DNA from: Paenibacillus turpanensis
GTDB taxonomy: Bacteria; Bacillota; Bacilli; Paenibacillales; YIM-B00363
DNA length: 64,000 nucleotides
Assembly: GCF_011421635.1 (NCBI RefSeq)
Contig: NZ_WTLI01000018.1
Coordinates: 1-64,000, forward strand
Reading direction: 5' to 3'
Shown: piece by piece, positions 28,313 through 36,602 of the stretch
How positions within the stretch are numbered: position 1 is the first letter of the stretch
How the letters are laid out: each line of letters begins with the position of its first letter
The notes under the pieces: model-generated
Databases searched by the model: none
What the model saw: the letters and a program-made list of their open reading frames with translations, nothing else
Told to the model about the DNA's origin: nothing
Position numbers and translations under genes: made by a program

Positions 28313-28346
28313 TTAAGGAAGCTTATGAATTCTTAAGGTTTCTTAA
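28313..28346. promoter_or_regulatory. TTAAG repeat operator candidate, copy A
   Basis: Contains a perfect 10-base-spaced direct repeat TTCTTAA (28330-28336 and 28340-28346) plus a further TTAAG at 28313, about one helical turn apart each, as OmpR-family regulators prefer. It lies about 85 bases upstream of the response regulator start. Confidence 0.55.
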
Positions 28347-28447
28347 CGATGGCTAAAGAATGTCTTGAAAAAGGCCCTCCCAGCGAATGTTGTCATGTTA
28401 GGTTTATCCGTAGTTCGTGTGGAGTTGTGAAAAACCCGAATAATCGA

Positions 28448-28482
28448 TTGACATAAACGAGATAATGTGAGATATTCTCACA
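28448..28482 (+). promoter_or_regulatory. glnK-amtB promoter with GlnR/TnrA box
   Basis: TGTGAGATATTCTCACA (28466-28482) fits the GlnR/TnrA consensus TGTNA-N7-TNACA exactly. A perfect TTGACA at 28448-28453 is 17 bases before GATATT, a -10 that lies inside the box, so GlnR bound here would block the polymerase. Nitrogen control of glnK-amtB fits established Bacillales biology. Confidence 0.85.
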
Positions 28483-28550
28483 TAGTGGTGGTATAAAAAC
28501 TTAACATTAATACATATAAATGAATCTATATTTCGAGATGAGGGGACCAA

Positions 28551-28916
28551 ATGAAGAAAATAGAGGCTATTTTAAGACCGCAGAAGCTTCACGACACGAT
28601 CAAATCACTTCATGTCATCGGGGTCACCGCCTTTACCGTTAGCCAAGTCGTGGGGCGCGGGCAGCAGAAGGACCAAACAGGCACCTACCGGGGCCATAAC
28701 TATACGGTAAACCTTCATCCGAAGGTGAAAATGGAAATCGTCGTCTCCGACCATATGGTCGAGCGCACCGTACAAGCGATCATTGCCGCGGCGCAAACGG
28801 GCGAAGCGGGAGACGGCAAGATTTTCGTCACGACGATCGAGCAGGCTTACAACATTCGGACGGGTGTTGCCGACGAGACGATTGACGAGCTGCATCAGAG
28901 AAGGGAGGCGAACTAG
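28551..28916 (+). CDS. glnK: Nitrogen regulatory PII protein GlnK
   Basis: 121-residue PII signal protein. The T-loop (GRGQQKDQTGTYRGHNYTVN) keeps Y51, the residue that other bacteria uridylylate, and the B-loop (GEAGDGKIFV) and C-loop signature are intact. It senses ATP/ADP and 2-oxoglutarate and plugs the AmtB channel encoded directly downstream (two-base gap). GlnR-type box upstream. Confidence 0.95.
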   Translation: MKKIEAILRPQKLHDTIKSLHVIGVTAFTVSQVVGRGQQKDQTGTYRGHNYTVNLHPKVKMEIVVSDHMVERTVQAIIAAAQTGEAGDGKIFVTTIEQAYNIRTGVADETIDELHQRREAN

Positions 28917-28918
28917 CG

Positions 28919-30223
28919 ATGGAAGCGATTCATGTAAATACGATATGGGTTGTAATGGCAGCCGCTATGGTGCTTTTCATGGAGGGAGGGTTCAGCCTTC
29001 TTGAGGCGGGGTTGGTTCGCACGAAAAACGCCGTCAACGTGACCATGAAAATTTTCGTCGACCTTACGGTGGGCGCACTCGCCTTCTGGGCGATTGGCTT
29101 CGGCCTGATGTTCGGAGACGGGGCGACGGGCTGGTTCGGAACCTCGCTTTTCGGCGCTCCGCAAAATATTCAGCTTTCCATTGATCTTCCTCCGGCCGCT
29201 TATGTGCTTTTTCAAATCGGCTTTGCGATTGCCTGTGTATCGATTATTTCCGGCGCGGTTGCGGAACGGATGAACTTTAAGGCGTACGTCATTACGGCGG
29301 CGCTGGTGACAATGCTGCTGTACCCGATTTCCGGGCATTGGATTTGGAATGCCGAGGGCTGGCTGGCGCAAATGGGCATGAAGGATTTCGCCGGCTCGGC
29401 GGTCATCCACGCGCTGGGCGGTTCGGCTGCGCTGGGGCTGGCTTGGAAGCTTGGACCGCGCCGCGGCCGTTACGCGGACGGCAGCGTGAACGTATTTGCG
29501 CCATCCAACATCCCGCTTGCATCGTGCGGCGTGTTCGTGCTTTGGTTCGGCTGGTTCGGTTTTAACGCAGGCAGCACCTTGAATGCGGCGGACGCGATGC
29601 TGTCCGACATTGCCCTGAACACAATGCTGGGTGCAGCGGCCGGCGGCATGTCCTCGATGCTGTACACGATGTTCCGCTACGGCAAAACGGACCCGAGCAT
29701 GACGATGAACGGAGCGCTTTCCGGCCTTGTCGCTGTTACGGCAGGCTGTGCATTCATTACCCAGTGGAGTGCAATCGTGATCGGCCTGGTAGCCGGACTC
29801 ATTGTAATCGCGGCGACATTATTGATCGACCGGATTCAGGTAGACGACCCGGTCGGCGCAGTAGCGGTTCACGGCTTTAACGGAATCTTCGGCACGATTG
29901 CTGTTGGCTTATTTGATAAAGAAGCGGGGCTGTTTACGGCGGGCCAATCAGGGCTTCTTCTCGTTCAGCTGATCGGGATCACGGCAATTTGTGTGTGGGG
30001 CTTTGTAGGCGGCCTGGCTATCGCGTATATTTGCAAAATTACGGTTGGTCTGCGTGCGTCCCAGTCCGATGAAGAGGAAGGGCTGGATATGGCGTACCAC
30101 GGCATCCCGGCTTACAACGAATTGGACCGCTTCTCCGAAACCACGAAGGCGTTGTATGATTTTGAAATGTCAACGGGTGTGAGCATTAAGGAGACCGTGG
30201 CTTTTAAGGATCAGGTGAGTTAA
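28919..30223 (+). CDS. amtB: Ammonium transporter AmtB
   Basis: 434-residue Amt/Rh channel with 11 predicted membrane segments. Pore residues are seen: the twin histidines in GSAVIHALGGSAALG and VHGFNGIFG. The N-terminus enters the membrane directly (WVVMAAAMVLFMEGGFSLLEAG). The cytoplasmic tail is about 55 residues. AGGGAGG lies at the end of glnK. Operon with glnK, ended by a terminator at 30241. Confidence 0.97.
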   Translation: MEAIHVNTIWVVMAAAMVLFMEGGFSLLEAGLVRTKNAVNVTMKIFVDLTVGALAFWAIGFGLMFGDGATGWFGTSLFGAPQNIQLSIDLPPAAYVLFQIGFAIACVSIISGAVAERMNFKAYVITAALVTMLLYPISGHWIWNAEGWLAQMGMKDFAGSAVIHALGGSAALGLAWKLGPRRGRYADGSVNVFAPSNIPLASCGVFVLWFGWFGFNAGSTLNAADAMLSDIALNTMLGAAAGGMSSMLYTMFRYGKTDPSMTMNGALSGLVAVTAGCAFITQWSAIVIGLVAGLIVIAATLLIDRIQVDDPVGAVAVHGFNGIFGTIAVGLFDKEAGLFTAGQSGLLLVQLIGITAICVWGFVGGLAIAYICKITVGLRASQSDEEEGLDMAYHGIPAYNELDRFSETTKALYDFEMSTGVSIKETVAFKDQVS

Positions 30224-30240
30224 CGAACGGATCGGATAAG

Positions 30241-30278
30241 AAGGGCGGTGGCCGCGGAATGCGGCTGCTGTCCTTTTT
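30241..30278 (+). terminator. Terminator of glnK-amtB
   Basis: A 13-14-bp stem (AGGGCGGTGGCCGC / GCGGCTGCTGTCCT) with several G-U pairs, followed by TTTTT, 18 bases past the amtB stop. Confidence 0.8.
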
Positions 30279-30362
30279 GCATATAGGAATAAAATGGCGG
30301 CCGGCGCCGCATACTGAGACGGATGAATTCGAACTTTTGACGTCTCAGGAGGAACACGAGCT

Positions 30363-30638
30363 ATGAATAATGAAACAAGCCTGCAAGCCCCAAATGTTGT
30401 TGCCCAGGCGCAAAATTCCGTTGATAAAGCGGAGCGCGCGGTAATGCAAGCGCAGACGCATCCGACAGAGGACGCGGTGGCGAACGCGAAGGACTCGATT
30501 GAAACGGCAGAGCACGCGCTGCGCAATGCTTATGAAGGACAAGAGCCGAATCAGGATCGTCCGATCGCAGAGGTTCAGGCTCAAATTGAAACGCTGCGCC
30601 GTCAAATTTCAGAGGTAGAAAGCCAGCTGCAAGGCTAG
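30363..30638 (+). CDS. Unknown small coiled-coil protein
   Basis: 91 residues, start ATG 30363 behind AGGAGG. It is soluble and highly helical, with heptad-like Ala/Gln/Glu repeats (NSVDKAERAVMQAQ, DSIETAEHALRNAY, IETLRRQISEVESQL) in three helices. Not recognised. It stands alone. The 286 bases that follow hold a terminator-like hairpin (30757-30787) and nothing else recognised. Confidence 0.7.
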   Translation: MNNETSLQAPNVVAQAQNSVDKAERAVMQAQTHPTEDAVANAKDSIETAEHALRNAYEGQEPNQDRPIAEVQAQIETLRRQISEVESQLQG

Positions 30639-30756
30639 TAATCGGTTGTCGGGGGGCGTTGAGCCTCTTGCTCCAGGCTTCGGATACACCTTTTCCGCAT
30701 GCATGCGGTCAAGCGGGGTTTGTACCGGGTCATGCAGCGGTATGAAAGGTATAGGA

Positions 30757-30787
30757 AACGCGGTCTCTTCAGGAGGCGGCGTTTTTT
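30757..30787 (+). terminator. Terminator-like hairpin, copy 1 of a repeated unit
   Basis: AACGCGGTCTC, a 4-base loop and GGAGGCGGCGTT, then six T. Both arms, including a G-G mismatch, are identical to the hairpin at 33065-33094; only the loop differs. It lies about 120 bases past the nearest upstream gene. Confidence 0.72.
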
Positions 30788-30924
30788 CTGTTATAAGGTT
30801 TTTTTTTTTAGGTGCGGAATAAGGGAAGCTTGTTGCGGAATTAGATGAACGAGTATACTTAGTAAAAAATACGCGTATCTCTGTCTGCAATAAGGAAAGG
30901 GCGGAGCTATGGAGGTGCTTTTTC

Positions 30925-31233
30925 ATGAGTCAGCGCTATCGAATTACGAGAGAATATCAAGAGGGCGGAACGACTCCGCAAACGATAACGTTGGAGGAAT
31001 GTAAGACGTATTTTGCCGCGAAGCCCGATTTTTCGTATACCTCGGTGTATACGGTAAAAGGCGCAACCACGATGTCGATTGAGGGAGATTTCTTCATGTG
31101 GAGCAGCGGCGATTCGCAGATTCCGTTCCGGCATTACGGCGGAGATCTGTATGTGTCCGGCACGAATCCGGCCGTAATCCCCAAAATGCTCGAGGTGGCC
31201 AGCGATCTGCGGGCGGATGTGGAGGAAGGGTAG
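30925..31233 (+). CDS. Unknown protein of 102 residues
   Basis: Starts at ATG 30925 behind GGAGGTG. It is soluble and looks beta-rich; it has no recognised domain. The middle (TSVYTVKGATTMSIEGDFFMWSSGDSQIPFRHYGGDLYVSGTN) could be a small beta-sandwich. It ends nine bases before the DUF72 gene, so the two are probably co-transcribed. Confidence 0.7.
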   Translation: MSQRYRITREYQEGGTTPQTITLEECKTYFAAKPDFSYTSVYTVKGATTMSIEGDFFMWSSGDSQIPFRHYGGDLYVSGTNPAVIPKMLEVASDLRADVEEG

Positions 31234-31242
31234 GGTCGGGCG

Positions 31243-32088
31243 ATGATTTGGATTGGATTAGCGGGATGGGGGGACCATCCGGAGCTGTATACGGACCGCG
31301 AAGCGGCCAAGCATAAGCTGGCGTCGTACGGGGCGCATTTTCCGGTGGTGGAGGTGGACACCTCTTTTTACGCGATCCAACCGGAGAGGAACTATGCCAA
31401 GTGGGCGGAAGAGACACCGGAGGGCTTCCGGTTTGTCGTGAAAGCCTACCAAGGCATGACGGGTCATGCCCGGGGCGGCACGCCCTATGCGGATGACGAG
31501 GAAATGTTCCGCGCTTTCCGGGAATCGATTCAGCCGCTGCAGCAGGCGGGCAAGCTGGAGATGGTGCTCTTCCAGTATCCGCCGTGGTTCGATTGCACTA
31601 AGGAGCATGTGGAACAGCTGCGGCGAGCGAAGGAGCGGATGGACGGAATCTCGTCGGCGCTGGAGTTCCGTAATCAGAGCTGGTTTACCGAGGAGCTGCG
31701 GGAGCGCACGTTAACGTTCATGCGCAAGGAGGGCTGGATTCACAGCGTCTGCGATGAACCGCAGGCAGGGGCAGGCTCGGTGCCGACCGTGCTGGCCGCC
31801 ACGGACGAGAAGCGTACGCTGGTCCGGTTCCACGGACGCAACCGCGAAGGCTGGAACAGCAGCGGGGAAGCGAACTGGCGCGACGTCCGTTATCTGTACA
31901 ATTACTCGGAAGTTGAGCTGATCGAGTGGAAGGAGCGGCTTGGGCAGCTGGAGCAGCAGAGCCGGGACATCTGCGTGATCTTCAACAACAATTCCGGCGG
32001 CCATGCTGCGGGAAATGCCAAGCAGCTGCAGAAGCTTCTCGGCCTCGAGTACGACGGGCTGCATCCCCGGCAGTTAGAGTGGTTTTGA
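31243..32088 (+). CDS. DUF72 (YecE-like) protein
   Basis: 281-residue TIM-barrel protein of the DUF72 family. The start (IWIGLAGWGDHPELY), EVDTSFYAIQP, GFRFVVKAYQGMTGH, LEFRNQSW and FHGRN...W..RYLYNYSEVEL blocks are characteristic. No reaction has been firmly assigned to the family. Follows the unknown gene at 30925 and ends at a terminator. Confidence 0.93.
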   Translation: MIWIGLAGWGDHPELYTDREAAKHKLASYGAHFPVVEVDTSFYAIQPERNYAKWAEETPEGFRFVVKAYQGMTGHARGGTPYADDEEMFRAFRESIQPLQQAGKLEMVLFQYPPWFDCTKEHVEQLRRAKERMDGISSALEFRNQSWFTEELRERTLTFMRKEGWIHSVCDEPQAGAGSVPTVLAATDEKRTLVRFHGRNREGWNSSGEANWRDVRYLYNYSEVELIEWKERLGQLEQQSRDICVIFNNNSGGHAAGNAKQLQKLLGLEYDGLHPRQLEWF

Positions 32089-32122
32089 CGGAAGCGGAAT
32101 GATGCGTTTGCTATTTCAATGG

Positions 32123-32166
32123 AAAGCAGTGTTGGACGAGAATTCAAAGTCCGGCACTGCTTTTTT
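32123..32166 (+). terminator. Terminator after the DUF72 gene
   Basis: AAAGCAGTG pairs with CACTGCTTT, with an inner GGAC/GTCC stem, followed by further T. Confidence 0.88.
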
Positions 32167-32266
32167 GGTTGATTGGATTGATAGGGTCATTGTCCGCGAA
32201 TAAATACAACTTCCCGCGTCATACGATTGGATGGAATATAAATAATAGGAAAGGAAGTGATTGGTT

Positions 32267-32995
32267 ATGTGGTTTTCAGAAGATCGGCAGGCATGTTCGG
32301 TAGAGCAGATTGGATGGCCGCCCGTAAGTGACCCGTCCCCGCCTTTTTTTCCGAATCCTCCATCGTCTGTTTATGATTTGGATTTAGGCTGGGAGCACAT
32401 TTGGATTCGAAGCAATCCGGTCGGGGACACGGCTTCTGCCGGGCCTGACCGCAAACTGTGGATCTTTATTACTTACCTTGATCCGGTTCGAGATCTCGTC
32501 TATGGATGCGTATTTGCCGGGCATACCTACAGGCTTGCGGCGATTCCGAGAAGCTGGATCACGATGCACGTACCGAATGTTGGAGAAACAGGCGCGGGAC
32601 AGTTGGGGCAATTATCCCAGGGGCCGGCCGCTCTTCAACGAGCTTGGCTGCAAGCTCCGCAATTTCCTCCTCAGCAAGGCTTCCCCCAGTACCCGGGTTT
32701 CCCCGGAGAAAGGCGCTGCCAGGTCCAATTCATTGGATATCCGCCGACCTTTATCCCGTCGCTGCCGTTCATACCGAACCCGCCGTCCAATGTGCTTGAG
32801 CTTCGCTTGGGCTGGCTTTACCTGTGGTTACACCCTCGTCAATCGGGACAAGGCGGCCCAGAGGGATGGATCTATGTCACCTACTTAGACCCGCTGTTTG
32901 ACGCGGTCATCGGATGTATATATGTCGGGGGCAGCTATTATCGCAGAGTGTGGATTCCAAGAAGAGCGATATATTCTTATATTCCGTTTGGATGA
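32267..32995 (+). CDS. Internally duplicated protein of unknown function
   Basis: 242 residues from ATG 32267 (AGGAAG nine bases upstream; TTG 32261 is too close to it). Two copies of an about 85-residue domain: IGWPPVSDPSPPFFPNPPS...LDLGWEHIWI, FITYLDPVRDLVYGCVFAG, and IGYPPTFIPSLPFIPNPPS...LRLGWLYLWL, YVTYLDPLFDAVIGCIYVG. A Pro/Gln/Gly-rich linker joins them. There is no signal peptide. It is rich in Trp, Tyr and Pro, as some surface or spore-coat proteins are, but no family was recognised. Stands alone, followed by a terminator. Confidence 0.75.
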   Translation: MWFSEDRQACSVEQIGWPPVSDPSPPFFPNPPSSVYDLDLGWEHIWIRSNPVGDTASAGPDRKLWIFITYLDPVRDLVYGCVFAGHTYRLAAIPRSWITMHVPNVGETGAGQLGQLSQGPAALQRAWLQAPQFPPQQGFPQYPGFPGERRCQVQFIGYPPTFIPSLPFIPNPPSNVLELRLGWLYLWLHPRQSGQGGPEGWIYVTYLDPLFDAVIGCIYVGGSYYRRVWIPRRAIYSYIPFG

Positions 32996-33064
32996 AAAAG
33001 CCCAGGACAGCAAAGTAAAAAGCTTCAAGGAAATTCCGGTGAGTTAGTCGCATATTGCTGTCAA

Positions 33065-33094
33065 AACGCGGTCTCTGCGGAGGCGGCGTTTTTT
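33065..33094 (+). terminator. Terminator, copy 2 of the repeated unit
   Basis: AACGCGGTCTC, a short loop and GGAGGCGGCGTT, then six T, in the position of a terminator for the gene ending at 32995. Same arms as 30757-30787. Confidence 0.8.
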
Positions 33095-33182
33095 GCGTGG
33101 AGAGTAAGGACTCTTCGTTGAAGTGAAAATGTGAACGTTTGTTTAACGTGTGCATGATTCCCAGGAATAGGACAGGCTGCGG

Positions 33183-33224
33183 GTGATGTGCATCACATTT
33201 TGCCGGAAAACCCTGTGTTACAGT
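33183..33224 (+). promoter_or_regulatory. FNR/CRP-like site and promoter of the oxidoreductase-hcp operon
   Basis: GTGATG-TG-CATCAC (33183-33196) is a perfect 6-bp inverted repeat and matches the FNR/CRP-family core TGAT-N4-ATCA. TACAGT (33219-33224) can serve as a -10. With the start seven bases later (33231) the palindrome is centred at exactly -41.5, the class II activator position. No good -35 is present, as expected for an activated promoter. Confidence 0.6.
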
Positions 33225-33263
33225 GGTCACGACAAAGATAAAAAGGGAATGAGGAGAAGCGAC

Positions 33264-34283
33264 GTGTCTATTTTGCCTCAGAAAAACGAGTTGGGTTTCT
33301 ATGAAATTCGTCTGGAGTCGATCGGAGGACTCGGCGCCAACCTAGCCGGCAAAATGCTGGCTGAATCCGGCGTCATCGGCCTTGGCCTGAACGGCTCCAA
33401 TTTCTCGAGCTACGGCTCGGAGAAGAAGGGCTCGCCGGTAAAAAGCTTTATTCGTTTCTGCGATCCGGGGATCGAGATCCGTGACCATAGTCCGATTGAA
33501 CAGCCGCATGTGATTGGCGTCTTTCATGAAACGCTGTATAAATCCGTCGACGTCGTTAACGGCTTGCGGCCGGGCGGGATCGTGCTGGTAAACTCGATCC
33601 GCGGCTTCGAGGAGGTGGCGAAGGACCTTGGGATGCAGCGCGGCACTTTGGCGATCCTCGATGCGCTGAAAATTGCGGTAGAGGAAAAGACGAAGGTCAA
33701 CACCGCGATGCTGGGCGGGCTGTTCCGCATTTGCGGCTTCCTTGATCCGGATGCGATGAGAGACATCATCCGCAAGACGTTCGAGAAGAAGCTTCCTCAC
33801 TTGGTGGAACCGAATTTGCGCACCTTTAACCGGGGCTACGAGGAGGTTCAATTTTTGACGCTGGACAGCGGCGAATTGGAGGAGGACGCGGGTTTTGTGC
33901 GGGCGGAGGCGATGCTCGGGTATGAGACGCAGGAGCCCGGCGGCGTGCTTACCGTGACCGGCAACAGTGTGCTGAAGGACTTGAGCGGCTCCAGACAAGG
34001 CTATCTTCCGGAATTCCACAGCGATAAATGCATTAGCTGCGCGGCCTGTGACACGGTGTGCCCTGACTACTGTTTTGTATGGGAAAAGGCTCCGGACAAA
34101 CGCGGCAATCTCCAAATGTTTTTGCGGGGGATCGATTATCAGTACTGCAAGGGCTGCCTGAAATGCGTGGAGGCGTGTCCGACGGACGCACTAAGCGAAA
34201 GGCTGGAGGAGTATCAGTTTGCGGAGCTGCACCGGGTGAAGCAGCAATTTCCGATGGCGAATGCAGCAGGGGGGAAAGCGTAA
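33264..34283 (+). CDS. 2-oxoacid:acceptor oxidoreductase gamma subunit fused to a ferredoxin (delta) domain
   Basis: 339 residues from GTG 33264 (GAGGAG upstream; earlier in-frame starts lack a ribosome site and lie in the promoter). The gamma domain (about residues 10-190; LESIGGLGANLAGKMLAE) is followed by two [4Fe-4S] motifs, CISCAACDTVCPDYC from C256 and CKGCLKCVEACP from C295. In many organisms gamma and delta are separate polypeptides. It works with the alpha-beta fusion encoded directly downstream (one-base overlap of stop and start). It transfers electrons between the TPP centre and ferredoxin. The keto-acid substrate is unknown; pyruvate is most likely. Confidence 0.9.
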   Translation: MSILPQKNELGFYEIRLESIGGLGANLAGKMLAESGVIGLGLNGSNFSSYGSEKKGSPVKSFIRFCDPGIEIRDHSPIEQPHVIGVFHETLYKSVDVVNGLRPGGIVLVNSIRGFEEVAKDLGMQRGTLAILDALKIAVEEKTKVNTAMLGGLFRICGFLDPDAMRDIIRKTFEKKLPHLVEPNLRTFNRGYEEVQFLTLDSGELEEDAGFVRAEAMLGYETQEPGGVLTVTGNSVLKDLSGSRQGYLPEFHSDKCISCAACDTVCPDYCFVWEKAPDKRGNLQMFLRGIDYQYCKGCLKCVEACPTDALSERLEEYQFAELHRVKQQFPMANAAGGKA

Positions 34284-36586
34284 TGACCATTCCGGCGGAA
34301 CAACAACGGCAGGAGCAAGCATTTTCAAAGCCTGCCGAGCAGAAAATGGTTTTTGAATCGGGCAATGAGATGGCGGCCATGGCAGCCGCGCAAATTAACT
34401 ATCATGTAATGGGGTATTTCCCGATCACTCCTTCAACGGAAATTGCCCAGTATCTCGATATGATGAAAACGCGTGGCGAGCATGATATCCAGCTCATCGC
34501 AGCGGACGGCGAGCATGGCTCGGCAGGGATCTGCTACGGCGCGGCGGCTGCAGGGGCGCGTGTATTTAACGCAACGAGCGCCAACGGCTTTTTATATATG
34601 ATTGAGCAATTGCCTGTGCAGTCGGGAACACGGTTTCCGATGGTTATGAATTTAGTGACCCGTGCCGTCAGCGGCCCGCTCGACATTCGCGGCGATCACT
34701 CGGACCTCTATTACGGGCTGAATACCGGCTGGGTCATTCTCACGGCCCGTTCGCCGCAGGCCGTCTACGACATGAACATCATGGCGCTGCGCATCGCCGA
34801 GCATTCCGAGGTGCGTCTGCCGGTCATTGTCGCCTACGACGGCTTCTTCACTTCGCACCAGAAGCGGAAGGTGCAGGTGTTCCAGCACCGGCAAACCGTG
34901 CAGCAGTTCGTCGGTGAAAAACCGCCGGCGCCGCATGTGCTCGACCTGGAGCATCCGATCGTGGTAGGCGCTTATATGAACGGCGACGACCTGATGAATA
35001 ACCATTACCAGCAGGCGAAGGCGATTTTGCGCGCAGGCGAGGTATTCCAAGAGGTCGCGCAGGAATACGCGGCCTTGTCCGGCCGCACCTACGGTGTGCT
35101 GGATCTGTACCGCATGGAGGACGCGGAGGTTGCGCTGTTCCTGCTCAACTCAGCCGCTGAATCCGCCAAGGACGTCGTTGACCGTCTGCGGGAGCAGGGC
35201 ATTCGGGCCGGGGTGATCAGCCCGAATATCATCCGCCCGTTCCCGGCGGAAGCGATCCGCGATGCGCTGCGAGGCGTGAAGGCGGTGCTTGTCGGCGAGC
35301 GTGCCGATTCCTACGGAGCGAACGGCGCGAACCTCACGCACGAGGTGAAGTCCGCGCTGCAGGACATTCGCGGCCCGCAGCCGATTGTGCTTACGCGGAT
35401 TTTCGGCATGGGCGGTAAGGATTTCTACGCGGACGATGCGGAAGCGTTCTTCCGGCTGGCGCTGGACGCGGCGGAGAAGGGATACGCCGAGCAGCCGTTC
35501 GATTACTACGGTCAGACGCCGGGCGCCCCGGAGAAAAAGCTGACGCCGGTGCTGGCCCCGATGCACGGGGACACGTTCAAATCCGGCCTCATTACCGTGA
35601 AGCAGAACGAAGAGACCGGCAAGCTTTCCGTCAGAGTGCCGCCGCTGCGCAGCTTAACGGGTAAGCCGAAGCGGATCGCTTCCGGCCACGGCGCTTGTCC
35701 GGGCTGCGGCATTTTCCCGGCGCTGGAGCTGTTCTTTAAAGGCATTGAGGGCAATGTGGTGACGCTGTTCCACACCGGCTGCGCCTATATTACGACAACG
35801 GGGTATCCGTACAATTCTCATAAACAAAGCTTCATTCATAACCTGTTCCAAAATGGCCCGGCTACGCTGTCGGGTACGGTGGAAGCCTTTTTCGAGCGCA
35901 AGCGGCGCGGGGAGATCGACGTTCCGGAGGATTTCACCTTCGTCATGATTACCGGGGACGGCGGCATGGATATTGGCATGGGCTCGGCAATCGGTACGGC
36001 GCTTCGCAATCATAAAATGATCATTTTGGAGTATGACAACGAGGGCTACATGAATACGGGCGCGCAGCTCTCCTATTCAACGCCGCTCGGCCATATGACG
36101 AGCACCTCCGGCGTCGGCAAGAAGCAGCAGGGCAAGGCGTTCCACCACAAGGATACGGCGCAAATTATGGCGGCGACCCATATCCCGTACGTGTTTACGG
36201 CGACGGAGGCGTTCCCGCAGGACCTTGTGGCGAAAGCGGCAAAGGCGCAGTGGTACGCCCAGAACGAAGGGCTCGTCTACGGTAAAATGCTGATCACCTG
36301 CCCGCTGAACTGGAAATCCGAAGACCGCGACGGGGAAAAGATCGTAGGCGCCGCCGTGAACTCCTGCTTCTTCCCGCTGTACGAGGTGGAGCATGGGCAG
36401 ACGAACATTACGTATGACCCGGAGGCGAAAAACAAGCGTGTGCCGCTGACCGAGTGGCTGAAGTACATGGGGAAATCGAAGCATTTGCTCCGTCAGGAAA
36501 ATGAAACGATGCTGCTGGAGTTTGAGCGCGAGGTCCAGCGCCGCTGGGCGATCCTGAAAGCCAAGCACGAGCATCCACTTTTATAA
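34283..36586 (+). CDS. 2-oxoacid:acceptor oxidoreductase, alpha and beta subunits fused
   Basis: 767 residues from ATG 34283, which shares a base with the previous stop. The alpha part (about residues 25-440; [30 protein letters not shown], then the alpha C-terminal domain) is joined by an about 60-residue linker to the beta part (about 465-767). The beta part holds CPGCGIF and the TPP/Mg motif GDGGMDIG (from G558) ...[12 protein letters not shown]. Together with 33264-34283 it would form a complete oxygen-sensitive oxidoreductase that cleaves a 2-oxoacid to acyl-CoA, CO2 and reduced ferredoxin. Fits low-oxygen growth. Confidence 0.9.
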   Translation: MTIPAEQQRQEQAFSKPAEQKMVFESGNEMAAMAAAQINYHVMGYFPITPSTEIAQYLDMMKTRGEHDIQLIAADGEHGSAGICYGAAAAGARVFNATSANGFLYMIEQLPVQSGTRFPMVMNLVTRAVSGPLDIRGDHSDLYYGLNTGWVILTARSPQAVYDMNIMALRIAEHSEVRLPVIVAYDGFFTSHQKRKVQVFQHRQTVQQFVGEKPPAPHVLDLEHPIVVGAYMNGDDLMNNHYQQAKAILRAGEVFQEVAQEYAALSGRTYGVLDLYRMEDAEVALFLLNSAAESAKDVVDRLREQGIRAGVISPNIIRPFPAEAIRDALRGVKAVLVGERADSYGANGANLTHEVKSALQDIRGPQPIVLTRIFGMGGKDFYADDAEAFFRLALDAAEKGYAEQPFDYYGQTPGAPEKKLTPVLAPMHGDTFKSGLITVKQNEETGKLSVRVPPLRSLTGKPKRIASGHGACPGCGIFPALELFFKGIEGNVVTLFHTGCAYITTTGYPYNSHKQSFIHNLFQNGPATLSGTVEAFFERKRRGEIDVPEDFTFVMITGDGGMDIGMGSAIGTALRNHKMIILEYDNEGYMNTGAQLSYSTPLGHMTSTSGVGKKQQGKAFHHKDTAQIMAATHIPYVFTATEAFPQDLVAKAAKAQWYAQNEGLVYGKMLITCPLNWKSEDRDGEKIVGAAVNSCFFPLYEVEHGQTNITYDPEAKNKRVPLTEWLKYMGKSKHLLRQENETMLLEFEREVQRRWAILKAKHEHPLL

Positions 36587-36602
36587 AAGGGAGGACGTAA
36601 CC

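Noticed and set aside
34079-34282. In-frame upstream extension of the alpha-beta oxidoreductase gene
   Set aside because: It overlaps the ferredoxin domain of the previous gene in another frame; the ATG at 34283 has the usual stop/start overlap.
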